A stretch of 15,445 bases of DNA. Source: JAIBJP01 sp035639875 (lineage in GTDB: Bacteria; Actinomycetota; Thermoleophilia; Gaiellales; Gaiellaceae). Shown here piece after piece: positions 1-6,438 of the stretch. Where the stretch lies: NCBI GenBank assembly GCA_035639875.1, contig DASQXE010000126.1, positions 1-15,445 on the forward strand, written 5' to 3'. Each line of letters opens with the position of its first letter. Within the stretch, counting starts at the first letter, position 1. A program made the position numbers and the translations under genes. Under the pieces are notes generated by a model. The model saw only the letters and a program-made list of their open reading frames with translations. It did not search any database and was not told the origin of the DNA.

Positions 1-188
1 TCCTGGTCAACGCAGTGCGCAGCTGGCGGACCGGTCCGCGCGTGGGACGCGATCCGTGGACAGCCGATACGCTCGAATGGTTCACCACGTCACCCCCGCC
101 GCCGCACAACTTCGAACGCGTGCCCTACGTTTCCAGCGCGCGACCTCTGCGCGACCTGCGGCTGCGCCTCCGGGAGCAGCGCCGGTGA
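1..188 (+). CDS. ctaD: Cytochrome c oxidase subunit I, C-terminal end (partial)
   Basis: The reading frame is open from the window edge (first full codon at position 3) to TGA at 186-188, giving the last 61 residues of a protein that starts upstream. It contains LEWFTTSPPPPHNFERVP, the conserved tail of heme-copper oxidase subunit I in aa3-type oxidases (usually D-T-LEW-x-x-SPPPx-NF), and ends in a basic cytoplasmic tail. The protein is the catalytic heme a/a3-CuB subunit of the terminal oxidase in the cytoplasmic membrane, but none of the catalytic part lies in the window. Its stop codon overlaps the GTG start of ctaB by 4 bp, so oxidase and heme O synthesis are translationally coupled. Identification rests on this tail and on the ctaB neighbour. 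Confidence 0.88.
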   Translation, partial: LVNAVRSWRTGPRVGRDPWTADTLEWFTTSPPPPHNFERVPYVSSARPLRDLRLRLREQRR

Positions 189-1402
189 GACCGGGCCCGT
201 GGTATCGCCTGACGTCGCTCGCCGCGACCACCGGCGTCGCTTTGGTCGTTACCACCGGCGAGTGGGCCCTCGCGCACGACGTCTCCGCGCACGTCACGCT
301 CGCCCTGCTGGCCGGCGTCGTCGTGATGGCCCGCGTCGCGCATCCCGATCGTCCTCGTCTCGTTCTCTCGGCCGGCGTCGCGTTCGCCTTGTTCTCGGCC
401 GCAGGAGTCGCCGCCCTGGCGAGCGCTCCCGTGGGCCTCCACCTCGCGCTCGGCGCGGTCGCTCTTGCCGCGAGCGCAGTCGCGGCTGCATCCGCCTTCC
501 GTCCGCGTGCCGAAACAAGAAATGGTCCATTGCCTGTGCGACGATTTCCGTTGCGCGACTACGTGACGCTGACGAAGCCGCGGATCATGGTCCTGCTCCT
601 CCTCACGGCCGCTGGAGGAATGTTCGTCGGCGCGGAAGGGGTTCCAGCGGTCGGTCTTTTCGCCGCCACGCTCGGCGGTCTCGCGCTCGCCTGCGGCGGC
701 GCCAGTGCCCTGAACCACGTCTTCGACCGCGACATCGACGCCCACATGCGGCGAACCGATCGTCGCCCGGTCGCCGCCGGCCGCGTGTCGCCGGAGCGAG
801 CGCTCGAGTTCGGCGTTGCGCTTTCCGCCCTCTCCTTCGTCGTCCTCGCGAGCTTCGTCAACGTGCTCGCGGCGCTGCTCGCGCTCGTCGGCAACCTCTT
901 CTACGTCGTCGTGTACACGCGTTACCTGAAACGGTCGACCCCGAAGAACATCGTGATCGGCGGCGCTGCCGGCGCCGTGCCCCCTCTCGTCGGTTGGGCC
1001 GCGGCCACGGGAAATCTGACGCTGCCGGCGCTCTTCCTCTTCCTCATCGTCTTCTACTGGACGCCCCCGCACTTCTGGGCGCTCGCGCTTCTCATCCGGC
1101 GGGATTACGAGGCGGCGCGCGTCCCCATGCTCCCGGTCGTGAAGGGGGAGACGGAAACCGCGCGGTCAATCGTCCGCTACACGCTTCTGCTCGTCGTGAT
1201 CTCGCTCTTGCCGGTCTTCTGGCGCACGGTCGGCTGGCTTTACCTCGGCGCCGCCGTGGCGCTCGGAGCGGCGTTCATCGCACTCGCGCTCGCCCTGCGG
1301 AGCGAGACCACGCCGGCGCGGGCGCGGCGGCTCTTCAGTTTCTCTCTCGCGTACCTCGCCCTCCTTTTCGTCGCCATGGCGATCGATCCTCTCATCCTCT
1401 GA
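185..1402 (+). CDS. ctaB: Protoheme IX farnesyltransferase (heme O synthase) with N-terminal membrane extension
   Basis: This integral membrane enzyme transfers farnesyl to heme b to make heme O, the precursor of heme A in the oxidase encoded just upstream. I chose the GTG at 185: it overlaps the ctaD stop as GTGA and has GGGAG at 172-176, 8 nt away. A longer frame from 56 would run inside ctaD. The 405 residues fall into two parts. Residues 10-107 hold about four hydrophobic segments. Residues 122-405 are a UbiA-family domain with TLTKPR (128-133), the metal-diphosphate motif N177-x3-D181-x3-D185, a second conserved loop YTRYLKRSTPKN (244-255), and YWTPPHFW (291-298). Bacterial CtaB is usually near 300 residues, so the first 110 or so are extra. 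They may be a reduced CtaA-like half, but I see no full heme-ligand pattern there. The next gene overlaps the stop codon. Confidence 0.93.
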   Translation: MRPGPWYRLTSLAATTGVALVVTTGEWALAHDVSAHVTLALLAGVVVMARVAHPDRPRLVLSAGVAFALFSAAGVAALASAPVGLHLALGAVALAASAVAAASAFRPRAETRNGPLPVRRFPLRDYVTLTKPRIMVLLLLTAAGGMFVGAEGVPAVGLFAATLGGLALACGGASALNHVFDRDIDAHMRRTDRRPVAAGRVSPERALEFGVALSALSFVVLASFVNVLAALLALVGNLFYVVVYTRYLKRSTPKNIVIGGAAGAVPPLVGWAAATGNLTLPALFLFLIVFYWTPPHFWALALLIRRDYEAARVPMLPVVKGETETARSIVRYTLLLVVISLLPVFWRTVGWLYLGAAVALGAAFIALALALRSETTPARARRLFSFSLAYLALLFVAMAIDPLIL

Positions 1403-1518
1403 TGGATCCCGAAACCGCGCGCAAGAACGTCCGGCTCGGTCTCGCCCTCCTCGGCCTGGCGCTCATCCTCTTCGCAGGCTCGATCCTGATCGCGGTCATC
1501 TACAACGCGGCCAGCTGA
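1402..1518 (+). CDS. Small single-helix membrane protein, 38 aa, unknown function
   Basis: The ATG at 1402 shares bases with the ctaB stop (TGATG), which supports real, coupled translation. The product has a charged N-terminus (residues 1-11, MDPETARKNVR), one hydrophobic helix at about residues 13-34, and a short polar tail ending NAAS. The charge pattern suggests the N-terminus stays in the cytoplasm. I do not recognise a family. The position directly behind ctaD and ctaB suggests a small accessory subunit or assembly factor of the oxidase or of heme O synthase; that is inferred from context only. The chief alternative is a chance ORF. The tight overlap and well-formed membrane helix argue against chance. 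Confidence 0.6.
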   Translation: MDPETARKNVRLGLALLGLALILFAGSILIAVIYNAAS

Positions 1519-1540
1519 CGATCTGAACGCGTTCCTCGTC

Positions 1541-2638
1541 GTGCCCGCAAACGTCGGGTCCGGGATCCGTCTGGGCGTCAAGGACCTCTTCGACACCGCC
1601 CGACTGGTCACAACGTACGGATCGGCCATTTTCCGCGATCAAGTCCCGGAGCGAACGGCCACCGCGGTCGCGCGTCTCGAGGCGAACGGGTACGCCGTCG
1701 TCGGGAAGACGAACCTGCACGAGTTCGCCTACGGCATCACGTCGGAGAATCCGCATTACGGGGACGTCGTGAATCCGGTCGCTCGCGACCGGATCCCCGG
1801 CGGCTCGAGCGGAGGCTCCGCGGCGGCGCTAGCGGCCGGTCTCTGCGACGCCGCGCTCGGAACGGACAGCGCCGGTTCGATTCGCATCCCAGCCGCCTGC
1901 TGCGGCATCGTCGGCTTCAAGCCCACGCACGGCCTCGTGCCCATGGACGGGTGCTGGCCGCTTGCGCCGAGCTTCGACACTGCGGGCCCGATGGCACGCG
2001 ACGTCGCGGGTTGCGTCGCGATGATGCAGGCGCTCGACCCGACGCTTCCGTTCCGTGACGTCGACCTAGCGGACCTAAAGGTTGGCGTCGCGTGGCTGGA
2101 CCGAGCCGATCCGCTCGTGCGCGCGCGTGTCGATGCAGCCGCTTCGCTCTTCGGTGGGCGCAGGCCGCTCGACCTGCCCCTTCTTCAGGAGGAGACGTAT
2201 CCAGCGTTCATGCGCGAAGCCGCCGAAGTCCACCGGGACCTCTTCGCGGAACACGCGGATCTCTACGGCGACAACGTGCGGACGAAGATCGAGCGTTGCC
2301 TCGCGATCAGCGACGACCAGTGCGAGCGCGCGCTCGCGGCTCGGGCTCAGTACGTCGAGGATTTCTGCGCGGCGGCGGAGGGCCTCGACCTCGTACTGGC
2401 TCCGACGCTCGAGTGCGTCGCACCGCCGACCGGGATCGGCGACCTCGCGCTGAGAGAGCGAATCATCCGGCTCACGTATCCCTTCAACGCGCTCGGCTGG
2501 CCGGCGCTGGCCATTCCATGCGGACCGGCCGAGGACGGCCTGCCGGCCTCGGTCTCGCTTGCCGCACCGTGGAACGAAGACAGTTACGTGCTCGACGTCG
2601 GGCTCGCGCTCGAGGCGGCGCTGTCGGCGAGCCCGTAG
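1541..2638 (+). CDS. Amidase-signature family hydrolase (compact form)
   Basis: This is a cytoplasmic amide-bond hydrolase of the family that includes GatA. The Ser-cisSer-Lys triad is intact: Lys14 in GVKDLFDT, cis-Ser89 in the glycine/serine loop PGGSSGGSAAA (86-96), and nucleophile Ser113 in GTDSAGSIRIPA. The C-terminal FNALGWPALAIPCG is also typical. At 365 residues it is much shorter than the usual 450-500. Most of the N-terminal helical region and the segment just before the catalytic lysine are missing. The start is uncertain. GTG 1541 is used here, but the frame upstream reads DDLNAFLV, matching the conserved LNAF of amidases, so CTG 1523 may be the real start; neither has a clear ribosome binding site. 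It follows the small membrane gene by 22 bp and probably belongs to the same transcript. The substrate cannot be told; no gatB or gatC is adjacent. Its 3' end overlaps pgl. Confidence 0.88.
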   Translation: MPANVGSGIRLGVKDLFDTARLVTTYGSAIFRDQVPERTATAVARLEANGYAVVGKTNLHEFAYGITSENPHYGDVVNPVARDRIPGGSSGGSAAALAAGLCDAALGTDSAGSIRIPAACCGIVGFKPTHGLVPMDGCWPLAPSFDTAGPMARDVAGCVAMMQALDPTLPFRDVDLADLKVGVAWLDRADPLVRARVDAAASLFGGRRPLDLPLLQEETYPAFMREAAEVHRDLFAEHADLYGDNVRTKIERCLAISDDQCERALAARAQYVEDFCAAAEGLDLVLAPTLECVAPPTGIGDLALRERIIRLTYPFNALGWPALAIPCGPAEDGLPASVSLAAPWNEDSYVLDVGLALEAALSASP

Positions 2639-3219
2639 GTTTCCGGCGCGTGCACCCGAGCGGCGGGGAGCGACTCGTCGCCCGCGAGGACGCGCGCGAG
2701 GATGTCCCGCTTCTTCTCTCCGCCGATGATGAAGGCGACCGCAGGACCTCTGTTCAGGAGTGGAAGGGTGAAGGTGTAGCGCGCAACCATCGGGTCGTGG
2801 CCGGGCTCTGGAACGTAGACGACCGGGTCGGTCGCCTCGAGCTCGGGCTTCCCCGGGAAGAGCGACGCGGTGTGGCCGTCGGGCCCGATGCCGAGGAGGA
2901 TGAGATCGAAGCGCTCCGGCAGCTCCACCTCTGTGGAGCGCAGCGGATGGATCTGCTCCTCCGGGACGGCCACCTTCGACAGGAGCGCGGCACGAGCCAG
3001 CTTTTCGTTCGACAGATCGTCGTCAGGGGGAACGTCGCGCTCGTCGCTCCACCACACGTGCCAGTTCGGCCAGTCCAGATCCATCTCCGAGAGTCGCTCA
3101 TACACCGGTCCGACGGTCGACCCGCCGGTAAGGGCGATCCGAAACGACCCGCGACCCGCTCGCTCCGCGATCCAGTTGGACGCGAGCGCGGCTAGATCGC
3201 TACCGACGAGAAGCTCCGT
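2584..3219 (-). CDS. pgl: 6-phosphogluconolactonase, with a non-canonical start
   Basis: The enzyme hydrolyses 6-phosphoglucono-1,5-lactone from Zwf to 6-phosphogluconate, which Gnd uses. Family motifs are present: ALTGGST (29-35), SDERDVP (58-64), GIGPDGHTASLFPG (110-123) and IIGGEKK (164-170). Counting from codon 3219-3217 gives 211 residues, slightly short for the family (about 230-260). The start is the problem. The frame has no ATG, GTG or TTG between the GGST motif and a point far inside opcA. The best candidate is ACG at 3219-3217, preceded on the minus strand by GAGGAGG (3230-3224) with a 4-nt spacer. It could be a true ACG start, a mutated ATG, or a sequence error. The gene overlaps the opcA end by 28 bp in another frame. 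Its last 55 bp run antisense to the amidase gene, and the tail after residue 190 is serine/alanine-rich and poorly conserved. Function is sure; the start is not. Confidence 0.85.
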   Translation of the reverse strand, partial: TELLVGSDLAALASNWIAERAGRGSFRIALTGGSTVGPVYERLSEMDLDWPNWHVWWSDERDVPPDDDLSNEKLARAALLSKVAVPEEQIHPLRSTEVELPERFDLILLGIGPDGHTASLFPGKPELEATDPVVYVPEPGHDPMVARYTFTLPLLNRGPAVAFIIGGEKKRDILARVLAGDESLPAARVHAPETYGLADSAASSASPTSST

Positions 3220-4064
3220 ACCGCCTCCTCGTAGATCCGGTCGCGGGCGAAGATCTCGAGCTGCCCGGAGAGGAGATCGCTCGCGGTCGGACGGTCGAAC
3301 CGTGCAGGCGTCGCCTCGTGTCCGTCGACGTCTACGAGCTCGATCTCTCCGGCGGGCTCGTGCTCGAGCTCCAGCTCGCGGCCGAGACGGACGCCCAGCC
3401 AGCGCGCCAGGAGAAGAGCCTCCACCCGGGGCCCGGCCACCCGCATGCTCGAGGCCTCTGCGATCTCCGGCCAAAGAGTTGCGACAGCTCTCCGCCAGGG
3501 CTCCGTTCGCGCCCAGGCGATGTCGGAGACTACGGCGCGCCCGAGGAGCTGCGCCAGCCGGTCGTAGCCCTGTTCGGGATTGGGCCACTCCGACGAATCG
3601 ACGATCAGCCTGTCGGTGACGTCGACCAGCTCCTCGAGCTCCGGCGAGCCCCACGGGCATTCACCGCGCCAGCGCAGGAAGACGGGCAGATCGGGGACGA
3701 GCAGCGGCTCGACGACGCTCGCCGGCGCGGCGGCGCGGCGGCCCCGCAACCGGATCGAGATCACCTCGGAGCAGACCTCGCGCTCGATCCCGCCGCGCAG
3801 GAAGCAGCGCAAGTCGACCTCCGCCTCGAGGCTGTCCTCGCGGTCTTCGGGACGCGGGAACAGAAGGATCGTGCGCGACGGGTGACGCTCCGCCAGGCCG
3901 GCGAGTGTCTCCGTCGCCGCCTCGACCCACCGCTCGGGCACCCAGGCCATGTGCGTCAGCACGCTCGTCCGGAGCTTGGGATGCGCGCCCGGCTCGCCCG
4001 ATGCATCGCGCAGCCGGGCGAGCTCGCGGTCGATGTCGCGGATCGTCGTCAGTGCATCCGCCAT
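3192..4064 (-). CDS. opcA: Glucose-6-phosphate dehydrogenase assembly protein OpcA
   Basis: OpcA is a non-enzymatic partner that promotes assembly and activity of Zwf in cyanobacteria and actinobacteria. The 290-residue product has the family's landmarks: RTSVLTHMAWV near residue 32, AERHPSRTILLFP (58-70), a central PDLPVFLRWRGECPWG segment, and DRLIVDSSEWPN after it. I chose ATG 4064 because it overlaps the zwf stop (4049) by 16 bp, has AGGGACGG about 8 nt upstream, and gives the usual length. Longer in-frame starts would run deep into zwf. It sits directly between zwf and pgl, the classic actinobacterial order. The family has no known catalytic residues to check. Confidence 0.92.
   Translation of the reverse strand: MADALTTIRDIDRELARLRDASGEPGAHPKLRTSVLTHMAWVPERWVEAATETLAGLAERHPSRTILLFPRPEDREDSLEAEVDLRCFLRGGIEREVCSEVISIRLRGRRAAAPASVVEPLLVPDLPVFLRWRGECPWGSPELEELVDVTDRLIVDSSEWPNPEQGYDRLAQLLGRAVVSDIAWARTEPWRRAVATLWPEIAEASSMRVAGPRVEALLLARWLGVRLGRELELEHEPAGEIELVDVDGHEATPARFDRPTASDLLSGQLEIFARDRIYEEAVRSFSSVAI
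3217..3230 (-). promoter_or_regulatory. Ribosome binding site and putative ACG start of pgl
   Basis: On the minus strand GAGGAGG (3230-3224) is followed after CGGT by ACG (3219-3217), then codons for ELLVGSDLAALA, the expected N-terminal helix of 6-phosphogluconolactonase. The site lies inside the last codons of opcA, so ribosomes ending opcA could re-initiate here. The purine-rich site argues that initiation occurs at this point even though no standard start codon is present. Confidence 0.4.
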
Positions 4065-5569
4065 GCGCGCCCGTCCCTGGCGAGAAGCTCGGCGGCAGCG
4101 GCGGGGCCCCAGCTTCCCGCCGCGTAATTCGGGAAGCTGGGCCGGTCGCGCTTCCACGGCGCGACCATCGCGTCGACGATCGCCCACTGCTCCTCGACCT
4201 CGTCCGCCCGGGTAAAGAGCGTCGCGTCGCCGAGGAGGCAGTCGAGGATGAGGCGCTCGTACGCCTCCGGGAGCCCAGTCCGGAACGTGCCGCCGTACAG
4301 GAAGTCCATGTGCACGGTGCGGATCGTCATCCCCTGGCCAGGGACCTTCGCGCCGACGGCGAGCGACACGCCCTCGTCCGGCTGGATGTGGACGAGGAGC
4401 ACGTTCGGGCGCAGACCGTCCTCCGAGTCGAGCTCGAAAGGTGGATGGGGAGCGCGCTTGAACTCGATCGCGATCGTCGTTTCGCGGCGCGGCATGCGCT
4501 TTCCCGTCCGGATGTAGAACGGAGTATCGGCCCAGCGCCAGTTGTCGACGAAGAGCTTGGCCGCGACGTACGTCTCGGTCATGGAGTCCGGAGCGACACC
4601 CTCCTCCTCCCGGTATCCGGGCACCTCCTCGCCTTCGATGTAGCCCGGTCCGTACTGGCCGCGGATCACGTGCTTGGGCCCGGGGGTGTGCATCGCCTTC
4701 AAAACCTTGACCTTCTCGTTGCGCACCGAGTCCGCGGAGAAGTCGATCGGCGGCTCCATGGCCGTCAGCGCAACGAGCTGCAGGAGATGGTTCTGGACGA
4801 TGTCCCGGATCGCCCCCGCCTGCTCGTAGAACGCCGCGCGGCCTTCGATGCCGAGCGACTCGGCCACAGTGATCTGCACGTGGTCGATGAACTGACGGTT
4901 CCAGATCGGCTCGAAGATCCCGTTGGCAAAGCGCAGGACCAGCATGTTCTGCACGGTTTCCTTGCCGAGGTAGTGGTCGATGCGAAAGATCTCGCTCTCG
5001 TCGAAGTAGGTGCGGATGACCTCGTTGAGGTGACGGGCGCTTTCGAGGTCATGCCCGAACGGCTTCTCCACGATGACGCGCGTCCAGCCGCCGGTGGCTC
5101 GGCGCTGGCCCATCGCGACCACGATCGCCTCGATGGCCGAGGGCGGCACCGCGAGGTAATAGACGCGGTTTCCGCCCGTCCCGCGCTCGCCGTCGAGCGA
5201 GTTCAGGCATTCGACGACGTGCTGCTCCCCGCCCTCGTCGGCGAAGTCAGTGGAGACGTAGCGGATCCCCTCCGCGAGCTCGTCCCAGACGTCCTGGCGG
5301 AACTCGTCCCGCCCGTGCTCGGCGACGGCCTGACGCATCTTCTCGCGGAAGTCGTCGTCGGACATGGCGGTGCGCGCCACGCCGACGACGCCGAAGTTCG
5401 CCGGCAGAAGATTCCGAAACGCGAGCGCGTAAAGGGCGGGGAAGAGCTTGCGCTGCGTCAGGTCGCCGGACGCGCCGAAGATGGTGAGCGCGCACGGCTC
5501 CGCCTGGCGCCGCTTGCGTAGTCCTGCGAGGAGCGGATTCTCCTGCGTGGCTGCGGGAGCCTGGGTCAT
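4049..5569 (-). CDS. zwf: Glucose-6-phosphate 1-dehydrogenase
   Basis: The enzyme oxidises glucose-6-phosphate to 6-phosphogluconolactone with reduction of NAD(P), the committed step of the oxidative pentose phosphate pathway, in the cytoplasm. The 506 residues match the family's usual length. Visible motifs are the Rossmann nucleotide loop FGASGDLTQRKL (31-42), the VIVEKPFG segment (166-172), and the active site RIDHYLGKE (196-204), where His199 is the catalytic base. The C-terminal domain holds YIRTGKRMP and the long conserved stretch up to AIVDAMV. ATG 5569 overlaps the gnd stop as ATGA, which fixes the start. There is only a weak ribosome binding site of its own, consistent with coupling to gnd. 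The downstream gene encodes its assembly partner OpcA. No truncation or missing active-site residue is seen. Confidence 0.96.
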   Translation of the reverse strand: MTQAPAATQENPLLAGLRKRRQAEPCALTIFGASGDLTQRKLFPALYALAFRNLLPANFGVVGVARTAMSDDDFREKMRQAVAEHGRDEFRQDVWDELAEGIRYVSTDFADEGGEQHVVECLNSLDGERGTGGNRVYYLAVPPSAIEAIVVAMGQRRATGGWTRVIVEKPFGHDLESARHLNEVIRTYFDESEIFRIDHYLGKETVQNMLVLRFANGIFEPIWNRQFIDHVQITVAESLGIEGRAAFYEQAGAIRDIVQNHLLQLVALTAMEPPIDFSADSVRNEKVKVLKAMHTPGPKHVIRGQYGPGYIEGEEVPGYREEEGVAPDSMTETYVAAKLFVDNWRWADTPFYIRTGKRMPRRETTIAIEFKRAPHPPFELDSEDGLRPNVLLVHIQPDEGVSLAVGAKVPGQGMTIRTVHMDFLYGGTFRTGLPEAYERLILDCLLGDATLFTRADEVEEQWAIVDAMVAPWKRDRPSFPNYAAGSWGPAAAAELLARDGRAWRMH

Positions 5570-6438
5570 TCGGCTTTGACGGCGTGGCCGCCGAACTGCT
5601 TGCGTAGCGCAGCGTTGATCTTCGCGCCGAACGACTCGTCCTGACGCGAGGCGAACCGTGCGAAGAGCGAGGACGCGATCACGGGCGCGGGCACGCTCTC
5701 GTTGATGGCCTCGAAGACCGTCCAGCGCCCCTCGCCCGAGTCCTCGACGTAGCCCGCGATGCCCTCGAGGTCGTTCCCTTCCTGCTCGAACGCGTCGTAG
5801 AGAAGCTCGAGGAGCCAGCTCCGGACAACGGATCCGTACCTCCAGATCCCGGCCACCTCGTGGAGGTCGAGGTCGAACTCGGAGGCGTTCATGATCTCGA
5901 AGCCTTCTGCGTACGCCTGCATCAGGCCGTACTCGATCCCGTTGTGGACCATCTTCACGAAATGGCCGGCGCCGGGGGGACCGACGTGCGCGTAGCCGCC
6001 CTCGGGCGCGAGGGTCTTGATGGCCGGCTCGACAAGCTGGAAGCCCGCGTCGTCCCCTCCGACCATGATGCAGTAGCCGTTTTCGAGCCCCCAGATGCCG
6101 CCCGAGACACCGGCGTCCAGGAAATAGACACCCTTCTGCTTCGCCTGCGCCGCCCGTCGCTGCGAGTCGCGGAAGTTCGAGTTGCCGCCGTCGACGATCG
6201 TGTCGCCGTCCTCGAGCAGCGGCAGAAGCGTCTGGAATGCGTGCTCGGTCGGATCGCCGGCGGGGATCATCAGCCACACGACGCGGGGCTGCTCGAGCTG
6301 GGTGGCGAGCTCGACCAGCGAGTCGGCGGTGCGCTCCGGCGCCGTGCGCGCGTACGTCTCCACGTCGTGTCCGTCGCGTCGGAGCCGCTCCGTCATGTTT
6401 CCACCCATGCGGCCGAGGCCGACCATGCCGAGCTTCAT
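5566..6438 (-). CDS. gnd: 6-phosphogluconate dehydrogenase, decarboxylating, short GntZ/GndA-like type
   Basis: It converts 6-phosphogluconate to ribulose-5-phosphate, CO2 and NAD(P)H. The 290 residues match the short class (about 300) rather than the 470-residue E. coli type; the short class lacks much of the C-terminal helical domain. Motifs are the nucleotide loop GLGRMG (7-12), VDGGNSN (82-88), and the active site GPPGAGHFVKMVHNGIEYG (153-171) with Lys162 as the likely base and Asn166. The residues after the second strand read YARTAPE. This resembles the NRT phosphate-binding turn of NADP enzymes more than an acidic NAD turn, so NADP use is possible; short-type enzymes are often NAD-dependent. 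The ATG overlaps the pgi stop (ATGA) and has a strong GGAGGAG at 6450-6444, 5 nt upstream. Confidence 0.93.
   Translation of the reverse strand: MKLGMVGLGRMGGNMTERLRRDGHDVETYARTAPERTADSLVELATQLEQPRVVWLMIPAGDPTEHAFQTLLPLLEDGDTIVDGGNSNFRDSQRRAAQAKQKGVYFLDAGVSGGIWGLENGYCIMVGGDDAGFQLVEPAIKTLAPEGGYAHVGPPGAGHFVKMVHNGIEYGLMQAYAEGFEIMNASEFDLDLHEVAGIWRYGSVVRSWLLELLYDAFEQEGNDLEGIAGYVEDSGEGRWTVFEAINESVPAPVIASSLFARFASRQDESFGAKINAALRKQFGGHAVKAE

Noticed and set aside
3905..5521. 538-codon plus-strand frame antisense to zwf
   Set aside because: The sense-strand zwf and opcA are unmistakable. This frame has no family motif and follows from codon bias.
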